From: Streptomyces sp. SCL15-4
Lineage (GTDB): Bacteria > Actinomycetota > Actinomycetes > Streptomycetales > Streptomycetaceae
DNA: 64,000 nucleotides
NCBI RefSeq assembly: GCF_033366695.1
Contig: NZ_JAOBTQ010000001.1
Coordinates: forward strand, 6,820,001 to 6,884,000
Direction: 5' to 3'
This document shows positions 12,895 through 21,288 of the stretch, piece after piece (position 1 is the stretch's first letter; each line of letters opens with the position of its first letter). The position numbers were made by a program, and so were the translations under genes. A model generated the notes under the pieces. The model had not been told where the DNA came from. It saw nothing but the letters and a program-made list of their open reading frames with translations, and made no database searches.

Positions 12895-13347
12895 GTGCTG
12901 AACGATCTCGACGAACGCATCGTGCACGCCCTCGCCGAGGACGCCCGCCGCTCCTACGCGGACATCGGGCAGCTGATCGGCCTGTCCGCGCCCGCGGTGA
13001 AGCGGCGCGTGGACCGGCTGCGGGCCACCGGAGCCATCACCGGGTTCACCGTCCGGGTGGACCCGGCGGCCCTCGGCTGGGAGACCGAGGGGTACATCGA
13101 GATCTACTGCCGGAGCAACACCTCTCCGGAGACCATCCAGCGGGGACTGGAGCGCTACCAGGAGGTCGTGGCCGCGTCGACCGTCACCGGCGACGCGGAC
13201 GCGATCGCCCAGGTCTTCGCCTCCGACATGCGGCACTTCGAACGGGTCCTGGAGCGGATCGCGGGCGAGCCGTTCGTGGAGCGCACGAAGTCCGTCCTGG
13301 TCCTGTCACCCCTGCTGCGCCGCTTCTCCTCCGGGGCGCCGGGGTAG
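12895..13347 (+). CDS. AsnC/Lrp-family transcriptional regulator
   Basis: 150 aa. The N-terminal helix-turn-helix (SYADIGQLIGLSAPAVKRRVDRLR) precedes a RAM ligand-binding/oligomerisation domain ending FVERTKSVLVLSPLL. It starts 27 bp after the permease and is followed by a 289-bp gap holding three GCAACG motifs before davA. It is the best candidate to sense lysine or a catabolite and control both the permease and davAB. The ribosome site before the GTG is weak, which suggests coupling to permease translation. Confidence 0.92.
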   Translation: MLNDLDERIVHALAEDARRSYADIGQLIGLSAPAVKRRVDRLRATGAITGFTVRVDPAALGWETEGYIEIYCRSNTSPETIQRGLERYQEVVAASTVTGDADAIAQVFASDMRHFERVLERIAGEPFVERTKSVLVLSPLLRRFSSGAPG

Positions 13348-13495
13348 GAACGGCACGGCGGTCCGGGGCGCCTCGGCGTCGCCGGCTGCGGGCCGGCGCC
13401 CTTTCCGGGCGCCGGGGAGCATCCTCCCCACGACCCGCACCCGGCGCACGACGAGGCGCCCCGTTTCCGTTTCCGGGGACTGCGAGCGGGGCCGC

Positions 13496-13554
13496 GCAAC
13501 GAATCGCCGCCCGGCCGCCTTGCGACGCAACGAACCTCGCACGCGCGCGCAACG
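13496..13554 (+). promoter_or_regulatory. GCAACG motif array upstream of davA
   Basis: Three perfect GCAACG hexamers in the same orientation at 13496, 13527 and 13549 (spacings 31 and 22 bp), ending 82 bp before the davA start. They match the array upstream of the permease. Probable AsnC-type operator of the lysine module. Confidence 0.55.
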
Positions 13555-13636
13555 GCTCCTTCTTGTCCGGCCGAGCGCACCGCCCGTACCGTCTTCCTGA
13601 CCCCCAGCCCCCTTCCGTTTCCGGTGAGGATCACGC

Positions 13637-14425
13637 ATGCGCACCGCCCTGCTCCAGAGCTCCGGCCGTCCCGGTTCCATCGCCGAGAACCTCAAGGTCC
13701 TCGACGAGGCCGCGGGCCGCGCCGCCGCCGCGGGCGCCGGGCTGCTGGCCGCGCCGGAGATGTTCCTCACCGGGTACGCCATCGGCGACGACATCGCGCG
13801 CCTCGCCGAGCCCGCCGACGGCGACTGGGCCGACGCGGTCGCCGAGATCGCCACCCGGCACGGCCTGGCCCTCGTCTACGGCTACCCGGAGCGCGACGGC
13901 GACACCGTCTTCAACTCCGCGCAGCTGATCTCCGCCGACGGCACCCGGCTCGCCAACTACCGCAAGACCCACCTCTTCGGCTGCTTCGAGCGCGACCACT
14001 TCACGCCGGGCGAGCGCCAGGTCGTCCAGGCCGAGCTGAACGGCCTCACCGTGGGCCTGCTGATCTGCTACGACGTCGAGTTCCCGGAGAACGTCCGGGC
14101 CCACGCCCTGGCCGGCACCGACCTCCTCGTCGTACCGACCGCGCAGATGCACCCCTTCCAGTTCGTCGCCGAGTCGATGATCCCGGTGCGCGCCTTCGAG
14201 AACCAGATGTACGTCGCGTACGTCAACCGGGTCGGCCGGGAAGCGGAGTTCGAGTTCGTCGGCCTCTCCGTGCTCGCCGGTCCCGACGGCGTCGCCCGCG
14301 CCCGCGCCGGCCGCGCCGAGCAGCTGGTGCTCGCCGACGCCGACCCCGCCTTCCTGGCCGCCTCCCGGGAGAACAACCCGTACCTGGCGGACCGCCGCCC
14401 CGGTCTGTACGGGTCCCTGGTCTGA
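13637..14425 (+). CDS. davA: 5-aminovaleramide amidohydrolase (nitrilase superfamily)
   Basis: 262 aa carbon-nitrogen hydrolase with the full catalytic triad: Glu41 (APEMFLTGY), Lys110 (NYRKTHLFG) and Cys144 (LLICYDVEFPEN). Size and sequence closely resemble Pseudomonas DavA, which hydrolyses 5-aminovaleramide to 5-aminovalerate and ammonia in lysine catabolism. davB, which makes that amide, follows 85 bp downstream. A GGTGAGGA ribosome site precedes the ATG. Other omega-amides remain possible substrates, but the pairing with davB makes this call strong. Confidence 0.9.
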   Translation: MRTALLQSSGRPGSIAENLKVLDEAAGRAAAAGAGLLAAPEMFLTGYAIGDDIARLAEPADGDWADAVAEIATRHGLALVYGYPERDGDTVFNSAQLISADGTRLANYRKTHLFGCFERDHFTPGERQVVQAELNGLTVGLLICYDVEFPENVRAHALAGTDLLVVPTAQMHPFQFVAESMIPVRAFENQMYVAYVNRVGREAEFEFVGLSVLAGPDGVARARAGRAEQLVLADADPAFLAASRENNPYLADRRPGLYGSLV

Positions 14426-14510
14426 GCCGCGCGGTCACCCGAAGGAAAGCCGCGGCGCAGCGGCCGCACCACGCCTCACCCCGTTCCACCACGCAAGGAG
14501 TCCGTACCCC

Positions 14511-16208
14511 ATGACGTCCACGGTGCCCAACGCCGTCGAGCACACCGACGGGCAGCAGCCGCCGATCACCATGTTCGGCCCGGACTTCCCCTACGCCTAC
14601 GACGACTTCCTCGCCCACCCGGCGGGCCTCGGCCAGATCCCGGCGACCGAGCACGGCACCGAGGTCGCGGTCATCGGCGGCGGCCTGTCCGGCATCGTCG
14701 CCGCCTACGAGCTGATGAAGATGGGCCTCAAGCCCGTCGTGTACGAGGCCGACCAGCTCGGCGGCCGGCTGCGCACCGTCGGCTTCGAGGGCTGCGACGA
14801 GTCGCTGAACTGCGAGCTGGGCGCGATGCGCTTCCCGCCGTCCTCCACCGCCCTGCAGCACTACATCGACCTGGTCGGCCTGGAGACCAGGCCGTTCCCG
14901 AACCCGCTGGCCGAGGCGACCCCGTCGACCGTGGTCGACCTCAAGGGCGAGTCGCACTACGCCGAGACGATCGACGACCTGCCCCAGGTGTACCGGGACG
15001 TCGCCGATGCCTGGAACAAGTGCCTTCAGGAGGGCGCCGACTTCTCCGACATGAACCGCGCGATGCGCGAGCGGGACGTGCCGCGCATCCGGGAGATCTG
15101 GGCGAAGCTGGTCGAGAAGCTCGACAACCAGACCTTCTACGGCTTCCTCTGCGACTCCGAGGCGTTCAGGTCCTTCCGGCACCGCGAGATCTTCGGCCAG
15201 GTCGGCTTCGGCACCGGCGGCTGGGACACCGACTTCCCGAACTCCATCCTGGAGATCCTGCGCGTCGTCTACACCGAGGCCGACGACCACCACCGCGGCA
15301 TCGTCGGCGGCTCCCAGCAGCTGCCGCTGCGCCTGTGGGAGCGCGAGCCGGAGAAGATCGTGCACTGGCCGCACGGCACCTCGCTGCGGTCGCTGCACAC
15401 CGGCGGCGAACCGCGCCCGGCCGTGACCCGGCTGCACCGCACCGCCGGCAACCGGATCACCGTGACGGACGCCAACGGCGACATCCGCACCTACCAGGCG
15501 GCGATCTTCACCGCCCAGTCCTGGATGCTGCTGTCCAAGATCGCCTGCGACGACTCGCTCTTCCCGATCGACCACTGGACCGCGATCGAGCGCACCCACT
15601 ACATGGAGTCCAGCAAGCTCTTCGTGCCCGTGGACCGGCCGTTCTGGCTGGACAAGGACGAGGAGACCGGCCGGGACGTCATGTCGATGACGCTCACCGA
15701 CCGCATGACGCGCGGGACCTACCTGCTCGACAACGGCCCGGACCGGCCGGCCGTGATCTGCCTGTCGTACACGTGGTGCGACGACAGCCTGAAGTGGCTG
15801 CCGCTGTCCGCGAACGAGCGGCTGGAGGTCATGCTGAAGTCGCTCGGCGAGATCTACCCGAAGGTCGACATCCGCAAGCACATCATCGGCAACCCGGTGA
15901 CGGTCTCCTGGGAGAACGAGCCCTACTTCATGGGCGCGTTCAAGGCCAACCTGCCGGGCCACTACCGCTACCAGCGGCGCCTGTTCACCCACTTCATGCA
16001 GGACCGGCTGCCCGAGGACAAGCGGGGCATCTTCCTCGCCGGCGACGACATCTCCTGGACCGCCGGCTGGGCCGAGGGCGCCGTGCAGACCGCGCTGAAC
16101 GCGGTGTGGGGCGTGATGCACCACTTCGGCGGCACCACCGACCCCTCGAACCCGGGCCCGGGTGACGTCTACGACGAGATCGCGCCGGTGGAGCTTCCCG
16201 AGGACTGA
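14511..16208 (+). CDS. davB: L-lysine 2-monooxygenase (FAD amine-oxidase family)
   Basis: 565 aa flavoprotein with an N-terminal dinucleotide-binding loop (VIGGGLSG, glycines 56-61) followed by AAYELMKMGLKPVVYEA. Much of the sequence (FGPDFPYAYDD, FGQVGFGTGGWDTDFPNS, GPGDVYDEI) matches what I remember of Pseudomonas lysine 2-monooxygenase, which oxidatively decarboxylates lysine to 5-aminovaleramide, CO2 and water. Length agrees with the known 560-residue enzyme. AAGGAG precedes the ATG. With davA and the permease it forms a complete entry path from lysine to 5-aminovalerate. The downstream transaminase and dehydrogenase (davT, davD) are not in the window. Confidence 0.9.
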   Translation: MTSTVPNAVEHTDGQQPPITMFGPDFPYAYDDFLAHPAGLGQIPATEHGTEVAVIGGGLSGIVAAYELMKMGLKPVVYEADQLGGRLRTVGFEGCDESLNCELGAMRFPPSSTALQHYIDLVGLETRPFPNPLAEATPSTVVDLKGESHYAETIDDLPQVYRDVADAWNKCLQEGADFSDMNRAMRERDVPRIREIWAKLVEKLDNQTFYGFLCDSEAFRSFRHREIFGQVGFGTGGWDTDFPNSILEILRVVYTEADDHHRGIVGGSQQLPLRLWEREPEKIVHWPHGTSLRSLHTGGEPRPAVTRLHRTAGNRITVTDANGDIRTYQAAIFTAQSWMLLSKIACDDSLFPIDHWTAIERTHYMESSKLFVPVDRPFWLDKDEETGRDVMSMTLTDRMTRGTYLLDNGPDRPAVICLSYTWCDDSLKWLPLSANERLEVMLKSLGEIYPKVDIRKHIIGNPVTVSWENEPYFMGAFKANLPGHYRYQRRLFTHFMQDRLPEDKRGIFLAGDDISWTAGWAEGAVQTALNAVWGVMHHFGGTTDPSNPGPGDVYDEIAPVELPED

Positions 16209-16224
16209 CCGGGAGACGGACCGA

Positions 16225-16263
16225 GGCGCGGGCGGCCGGAGCGGGATTCCGGCCGCCCGCGCC
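16225..16263. terminator. Bidirectional hairpin between davB and the DUF5995-type gene
   Basis: Perfect 15-bp arms (GGCGCGGGCGGCCGG at 16225-16239, complement at 16249-16263) with a 9-nt loop in the 81-bp convergent gap. It probably terminates transcription from both sides. Confidence 0.75.
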
Positions 16264-16289
16264 TTCGCCGGCGTCCGGGCTCGTCCCGC

Positions 16290-16976
16290 TCAGCCGGGCA
16301 GCGGGGTCAGGAGCATCCGGCCCGCGAAGCCCACCGCCGCGTCCAGCCGCTCGGCGAACTCCTCCACGACGCCGGAGCAGTGCCGCAGCGCCCACAGGGC
16401 ACGGGCCGCCGCCCAGGCCGCGTCCCGGGCCCGCTCCAGGCTCCAGGCGCCCAGCAGATGGGTGAGCGGGTCGGCGAGCTGGAGCAGGTCCGGGCCCGGC
16501 ATCAGCTCTTCGCGGACGCGCTCCTCCAGCGTCCCGAGCAGCTCGCCGACCCGGTCGAACTCGTCCTCCAGATCGGCCGGCTCGCAGCCGAGCGCCCGGC
16601 AGGTGTCGACCACGGCCAGGGCCAGGTCGTGGCCGATGTGGGCGTTCACGCCGGCCAGCGCGAACTGCAGCGGCCGCACCCCGGGATGGCGGCGGAGCTG
16701 GAACAGCGGCCGCCAGCAGGCGGGCGGCCGGCGGTCGGCGGCGGCCGCGTCGACGGCCGCCAGATAGCGCTCGGCGAACCGCACGTCCAGCGTGCTCGCC
16801 GCCCGCGGGTCCGGGAACTCACCGGCGGTCAGCCGCCGGCCGACCTCCTCGGTGACGGCGAGGTAGACGCGGTTGAACACGGCGACGCCGTCCCGTGCGG
16901 GCAGGTCCGCGTCCAGCGCGCGCATCCGCGCCACGACGGCGTCGACGGGAGTGGTGAGTGCTGCGGGCTGCGCCAT
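16290..16976 (-). CDS. DUF5995-type conserved protein of unknown function
   Basis: 228 aa soluble, mostly helical protein. The conserved patch is the NRVYLAVTEEVGR segment (about residues 35-47), then RFAERYL, and a central block FQLRRHPGVRPLQFALAGVNAHIGHDL. The asparagine and paired histidines there suggest a metal or cofactor pocket, as in the DUF5995 group. No signal peptide or membrane span. It is convergent with davB. Downstream on the same strand lies the NCS2 permease after a near-perfect palindrome. I do not know its function. Confidence 0.8.
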   Translation of the reverse strand: MAQPAALTTPVDAVVARMRALDADLPARDGVAVFNRVYLAVTEEVGRRLTAGEFPDPRAASTLDVRFAERYLAAVDAAAADRRPPACWRPLFQLRRHPGVRPLQFALAGVNAHIGHDLALAVVDTCRALGCEPADLEDEFDRVGELLGTLEERVREELMPGPDLLQLADPLTHLLGAWSLERARDAAWAAARALWALRHCSGVVEEFAERLDAAVGFAGRMLLTPLPG

Positions 16977-16997
16977 GGGGGAAGCGTCCCAGCCCCG

Positions 16998-17023
16998 GGC
17001 CGGCCGGCGCGCCGACCGGCCCG
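16998..17023 (-). terminator. 26-nt palindrome downstream of the NCS2 permease
   Basis: GGGCCGGCCGGCG followed directly by CGCCGACCGGCCC: 13-bp arms with one mismatch and no spacer, 30 bp past the permease stop. It is likely a transcription terminator for the permease gene. Confidence 0.55.
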
Positions 17024-17052
17024 GCGCGTCGCCGGAACGAGGGAACGCCGGA

Positions 17053-18492
17053 CTAGGGCTTGGCGTGCGGCGCCCGCGCGCCCGGCTCGGTGCCGGTCTG
17101 CGAGCCGGTCTGCGCGTCCGCCTCCGTGTCGTAGGCCGACGTGCCCTCGTCCAGCAGCGGCTCCTGCTGCTTGAGGTGGGGCGGGGCGAAGGCGCGCAGC
17201 GCGTGGTAGCCGGTGATGACGACCAGGGTGCCGAGGGCGATGCCGCTGAGCGAGAAGGTGTCGGTGAACTTCATGGAGACGTTGCCGACGCCGATGATGA
17301 TGCCCGCGGCGGCCGGGACCAGGTTCAGCGGGTTGCGCAGGTCCACCTTGGCGTGCAGCCAGATCTGGGCGCCGAGCAGGCCGATCATGCCGTAGAGGAT
17401 GACGGTGATGCCGCCGAGCACGCCGCCCGGGATGGCCGCCACGACCGCGCCGAACTTCGGGCAGAGGCCGAAGAGCAGCGCGAAGCCGGCGGCGGCCCAG
17501 TAGGCGGCGGTGGAGTAGACGCGGGTCGCGGCCATCACGCCGATGTTCTCGGAGTAGGTGGTGTTCGGCGGGCCGCCGACGGCCGTGGACAGCACGGAGG
17601 CGACACCGTCCGCGGAGATCGCCGTGCCGAGCTTGTCGTCCAGCGGGTCCCCGGTCATCTCGCCGACCGCCTTGACGTGGCCCGCGTTCTCCGCGACCAG
17701 GGCGATGACCACGGGCAGGGCGACCAGCACGGCCGACCACTGGAAGGACGGCCCGTGCAGGTGCGGCAGCCCGACCCAGTCGGCGTGCGAGACCCCGGAG
17801 AGGTCCAGGCGCCAGTGGTCGGTGACCTTGCCGCCCGGGCCCACGGAGTGGATCTTGCCGAAGACCCGGTCGAACGCCCAGGAGATGCCGTAGCCGAAGA
17901 CCAGGCCCAGGAAGATGGCGATGCGCGACCAGAAGCCGCGCAGGCAGACGACCGCCAGCCCGGTGAAGAGCATCACCAGCAGGGCGGTCCACTGGTCCTG
18001 GGGCCAGTAGGTGGAGGCGGTCACCGGGGCCAGGTTGAAGCCGATCAGCATGACGACGGCGCCGGTGACGATCGGCGGCATGGCGGCGTGGATGATCCGC
18101 GCGCCGAAGCGCTGCACGGCGAGGCCCACCAGGAACAGCACGGCGCCCACGACGAGCACCGCGCCGGTCACGGTCGCGCTGGTGCCGCCCTGCGCGCGGA
18201 TGACGGCGGCCACGCCCACGAACGACAGGGAGCAGCCGAGGTAGCTCGGCACCCGGCCGCGGGTGGCGAGCAGGAAGATCACGGTCGCCACGCCCGACAT
18301 CATGATCGCCAGATTGGGGTCCAGGCCCATGAGCACGGGGGCCACGAAGGAGGCGCCGAACATCGCGACCACGTGCTGGGCGCCCAGGCCCACGGTGCGG
18401 GGCCAGGACAGCCGTTCGTCGGGGCGTACCACCGCTCCGGGCGCGGGCGTGCGCCCGTCACCGTGCAGCTTCCAGCGCACGCCGAGATCCAT
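17053..18492 (-). CDS. NCS2 uracil/xanthine permease
   Basis: 479 aa nucleobase:cation symporter-2 with about 12-14 TM helices. The signatures are LGAQHVVAMFGASFVAPVL near residue 35, the purine/uracil-selectivity region VALVAENAGHVKAVGEMTG near 265 and GGPPNTTYSENIGVMAATRV near 300. The glutamate in ALVAENAGH and the NTTYSENIG motif point to the UraA/uracil side. Start 18492 (MDLGVRWKL) is the family N-terminus. In-frame ATGs at 18519 and 18537 exist and none has a clear ribosome site. A DasR-like element lies 33 bp upstream. Confidence 0.92.
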   Translation of the reverse strand: MDLGVRWKLHGDGRTPAPGAVVRPDERLSWPRTVGLGAQHVVAMFGASFVAPVLMGLDPNLAIMMSGVATVIFLLATRGRVPSYLGCSLSFVGVAAVIRAQGGTSATVTGAVLVVGAVLFLVGLAVQRFGARIIHAAMPPIVTGAVVMLIGFNLAPVTASTYWPQDQWTALLVMLFTGLAVVCLRGFWSRIAIFLGLVFGYGISWAFDRVFGKIHSVGPGGKVTDHWRLDLSGVSHADWVGLPHLHGPSFQWSAVLVALPVVIALVAENAGHVKAVGEMTGDPLDDKLGTAISADGVASVLSTAVGGPPNTTYSENIGVMAATRVYSTAAYWAAAGFALLFGLCPKFGAVVAAIPGGVLGGITVILYGMIGLLGAQIWLHAKVDLRNPLNLVPAAAGIIIGVGNVSMKFTDTFSLSGIALGTLVVITGYHALRAFAPPHLKQQEPLLDEGTSAYDTEADAQTGSQTGTEPGARAPHAKP

Positions 18493-18524
18493 GGTGGGGT
18501 TTCGCTTTCTTACGTACATGAGGG

Positions 18525-18539
18525 TGGTCCGAACCATTG
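18525..18539. promoter_or_regulatory. dre-like element upstream of the NCS2 permease
   Basis: TGGTCCGAACCATTG is identical over 15 bases to the minus-strand sequence of the second half of the chitinase promoter element at 38082-38097. It matches 9 of 12 positions of the DasR core TGGTCTAGACCA. Function is inferred only. Confidence 0.35.
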
Positions 18540-18607
18540 TGCGGGTATCCGGCGGCTCTCCGCCCACGCGGCTACCTGTGTGAACCGCATTCACATATGC
18601 GATCGCT

Positions 18608-19822
18608 TCACGACTGTGGGTCGGGCACCGCCGCGCTCCGCGAGCCGGCCTCCGCGCGGTCCCCGCGCTCGGCCGCGCCCAGCACGCCCGCGAACGCCAC
18701 GAGGCCGCACGCCAGCGCCGCCACCACCCAGAAGGACACCGTCAGACTGGTCGCCTGGGCCACCGCGCCGATCAGGCTCGGCGCGACCAGCCCGGAGGCG
18801 TACGTGATGGTCGCCACGCCCGCGATGGCCTGGCTGGGACGGGGGCCGGCGTGCCCGGCCGCCGCGAAGCACAGCGGGACGACCACCGCGATGCCGAGCC
18901 CCATCAGCGCGAATCCGGCCATCGCCGACGCCGGGTGCTCGGCGCACACGATCAGCAGCCCGCCCAGCACGGCCAGGACACCGCCGGCCCGCACGGTACG
19001 GACCGCGCCGAAACGGTTCACCACCGCGTCCCCGGCGATCCGGGCCACCGCCATGGTCAGCATGGAGCCGGTCGTGGCGGACGCCGCCAGCCCGGCCGAG
19101 CCGTCCAGCCGGTCCCGCAGGAACACCGCGGACCAGTCCAGGGTCGCGCCCTCGGCGAACACCGCGCAGAATCCGACCGCGCCGATCAGCAGCACCGAAC
19201 GCGGCGGCAGCGCGAACCGCGGGGGCGGCTCCTCGTCCTCGGCGGGCTGGACGTCCAGCACCCAGGCGCAGACCGTGTACCCGAGGACGAGGAGGACGGC
19301 CGAGGCCAGCGCGAAGTGCGCCCGCGCGTCCGCCCCGAGGTGCGCGGCGAGGGTGCCGGCCGCCGACCCGGTCAGCGCGCCGGCGCTCCACATGCCGTGC
19401 AGCCCGGACATCACCGACTTGCCGAGCAGCCGCTCGACCTCCACGCCGAGCGCGTTCATCGCGACGTCGGCCATGCCCGAGGAGGCGCCGTAGGCGAACA
19501 GCGCCAGGCACAGGGTGACCAGGTTCGGCGCGAGGGACGGCAGCACCAGGGCCAGCGTCCACAGCGCGAGCAGCCCGCGCAGGGCCGTACGGCTGCCGAA
19601 GCGGTGCGTGAGGCGGCCGGCCAGCGGCATCGCGCACGCGGCACCGAGCGCCATGAAGGCCAGCGCGAACCCCAGCTGGCCGGCGCTCAGCCCGGCGTGC
19701 TCCCGGATCCACGGCACCCGCGTCGCGAACGAACCGGCCACCGAGCCGTGCACGGCGAACACGGCCGCCACGGCGTACCGGGCACGCCGGACCTCCTCGC
19801 GTCCGCCGCTCATGTCCTCCAT
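18608..19822 (-). CDS. Major facilitator superfamily transporter
   Basis: 404 aa with about 12 TM helices in two halves and the MFS loop after helix 2 (AGRLTHRFGSRTALRG). The DWSAVFLRDRL segment mid-protein is typical of the YbjJ-like group, and some of these proteins export sugars or drugs. It is transcribed divergently from a ROK regulator across a 168-bp region with a 7-7-7 palindrome, so the ROK protein probably represses it. Start 19822 has GGGAGG nine bases upstream, and a second ATG at 19813 is possible. The substrate is probably a sugar or sugar derivative. Confidence 0.88.
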   Translation of the reverse strand: MEDMSGGREEVRRARYAVAAVFAVHGSVAGSFATRVPWIREHAGLSAGQLGFALAFMALGAACAMPLAGRLTHRFGSRTALRGLLALWTLALVLPSLAPNLVTLCLALFAYGASSGMADVAMNALGVEVERLLGKSVMSGLHGMWSAGALTGSAAGTLAAHLGADARAHFALASAVLLVLGYTVCAWVLDVQPAEDEEPPPRFALPPRSVLLIGAVGFCAVFAEGATLDWSAVFLRDRLDGSAGLAASATTGSMLTMAVARIAGDAVVNRFGAVRTVRAGGVLAVLGGLLIVCAEHPASAMAGFALMGLGIAVVVPLCFAAAGHAGPRPSQAIAGVATITYASGLVAPSLIGAVAQATSLTVSFWVVAALACGLVAFAGVLGAAERGDRAEAGSRSAAVPDPQS

Positions 19823-19868
19823 CTTTCTGTGCCTCCCCGGCCCGACCTCGTGTCAACCGGGCGTAAAT

Positions 19869-19889
19869 TATCAGGAACCCTGCCTGATA
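19869..19889. promoter_or_regulatory. Palindromic operator for the ROK regulator (candidate)
   Basis: TATCAGG, seven bases, CCTGATA: a perfect inverted repeat in the MFS/ROK intergenic region, 47 bp before the MFS start. The AT-rich context (GTAAATTATCAGG) stands out in this genome. Geometry fits a dimeric ROK repressor covering the MFS promoter. Confidence 0.6.
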
Positions 19890-19903
19890 GATAGGCGCCG
19901 ATA

Positions 19904-19963
19904 CGACCGCACGACCTCCGAGGCGACCGGACGACCTCCGAGGCGACCGCACGACCGACCCGG
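19904..19963. repeat. 20-bp tandem repeat in the MFS/ROK intergenic region
   Basis: Unit CGACCGCACGACCTCCGAGG at 19904-19923, a second copy with one change at 19924-19943, and a third that is partial (first 13 bases) from 19944. It lies between the palindrome and the ROK start. Confidence 0.85.
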
Positions 19964-19990
19964 CTCCGACGATCTGGGAGGATTCCCGCC

Positions 19991-21214
19991 ATGCCCGCAT
20001 CACCCAGCACCGCCCGGGCCATCAACGACCGGCTGGCCCTGCGGCTGTTGCAGCAGGAAGGCCCGTTGACGGCAGGGCGGCTGAAGCAGCTGACCGGCCT
20101 GTCCCGGCCCACGGTCGCCGATCTGGTCGACCGGCTCACGGCCGCCGGGCTGATCACCGTGGTCGGCGAGTCCGGCGAGCAGCGCCGGGGGCCCAACGCC
20201 CGGCTCTACGGCATCGTCGCCGACCGCGCCCACCTCGCCGCGCTCGACGTGCGCACCGAAGGCGTCCTCGTCCTGGTCTCCGACCTGGTCGGGCGGGTGC
20301 TCGCCGAGGCGTCCGCGCCGATCGGCGGCGACACCGGGACGGGGCCCGCCGTGGAGCGGGCGGTGACCGCGGTGGAACGCGCCGTGAAGGAGGCCGGCAT
20401 CGTCGGGACGCCTTCGCGCGAGGGCGTCGCGGAGCGGGGGAGGCTGCACACCGTCGGCATCGGCGCGCCGGGCCTGATCGACCCGGCCACCGGCGACCTC
20501 AGGGACTCCGCCGGACTGCCCGCCTGGCACCGCAGCCTGGCCGCCGCCCTCCAGGAACGGCTGCCCGGCACCCGGGTGACCGTCGAGAACGAGACGAACC
20601 TCGCCGCCCTGGCCGAACAGCGCGAGGGCGCCGCCCGCGACCGGGACACCTTCGTCCTGCTGTGGCTGGGACACGGCGTCGGCGCCGCCGTCGTCCTGGA
20701 CGGCGCCCTGCGCCGCGGTGCCTCCGGCGGCACCGGCGAGATCGGCTTCCTGCCGGTGCCGGGCACGAGCACGCTGCCCTCGGCGACCGACTGCGACGGC
20801 GGCTTCCACTCGCTGGCCGGGGCGGCGGCGGTCGTCGCGCTGGCGGCGGAGTGCGGGCTGCCGGTCGCCGGCGCGCCGGACGGGCCGGGCGCGGCGCGGG
20901 TGGTGGGCGGCGCGGTGGCGCGGGCGTCCGCGGCCGACGAGCGCTTCCTGCACGCGCTGGCCGACCGGATCGCCGTCGGCGCGGCCTCGGTGGCGGCCGT
21001 CCTGGACCCCGGGTGCGTGGTGCTCGGCGGAGAGGTCGGCCGGGCCGGGGGAGCGGTGCTCGCGGGGCTGGTGGGGGAGCGGCTGCGCCGGATGTCGCCG
21101 CTGGCCACCGAGGTGCGGGCGAGCGGTCTCGGCGGGACGGCCGTGCTGCGCGGAGCACTCCTCACCGCCCGGGAACGGGCGCAGGACGACCTGTTCGGGC
21201 CGCCGGAGCGGTAG
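19991..21214 (+). CDS. ROK-family transcriptional regulator
   Basis: 407 aa. The N-terminal winged helix (GPLTAGRLKQLTGLSRPTVADLVDRLTAAGLI) is followed by a ROK sugar-kinase-like domain: GIGAPGLIDPATGDLRDSAGLPAW near residue 158, then LLWLGHGVGAAVVLDGALRRGASGGTGEIGF. The usual ROK zinc cysteine cluster after GEIG is missing, so it is a divergent member. It probably senses a sugar and controls the divergent MFS gene. GGGAGG precedes the ATG. The product of the MFS gene and the ligand are unknown. Confidence 0.9.
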   Translation: MPASPSTARAINDRLALRLLQQEGPLTAGRLKQLTGLSRPTVADLVDRLTAAGLITVVGESGEQRRGPNARLYGIVADRAHLAALDVRTEGVLVLVSDLVGRVLAEASAPIGGDTGTGPAVERAVTAVERAVKEAGIVGTPSREGVAERGRLHTVGIGAPGLIDPATGDLRDSAGLPAWHRSLAAALQERLPGTRVTVENETNLAALAEQREGAARDRDTFVLLWLGHGVGAAVVLDGALRRGASGGTGEIGFLPVPGTSTLPSATDCDGGFHSLAGAAAVVALAAECGLPVAGAPDGPGAARVVGGAVARASAADERFLHALADRIAVGAASVAAVLDPGCVVLGGEVGRAGGAVLAGLVGERLRRMSPLATEVRASGLGGTAVLRGALLTARERAQDDLFGPPER

Positions 21215-21288
21215 CCGGCCCCGCCTTGGCGGCCCGGCGGCGGGCAAGGGCCGTCGTCACCGCCGCCGAGCCCGTCCGCACCCTAAAA

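Noticed and set aside
20000..21247. Minus-strand frame opposite the ROK gene, downstream of the orphan promoter
   Set aside because: It could have been the gene for the orphan promoter, but it has shadow composition and no chitinase motif such as DGIDIDWE.
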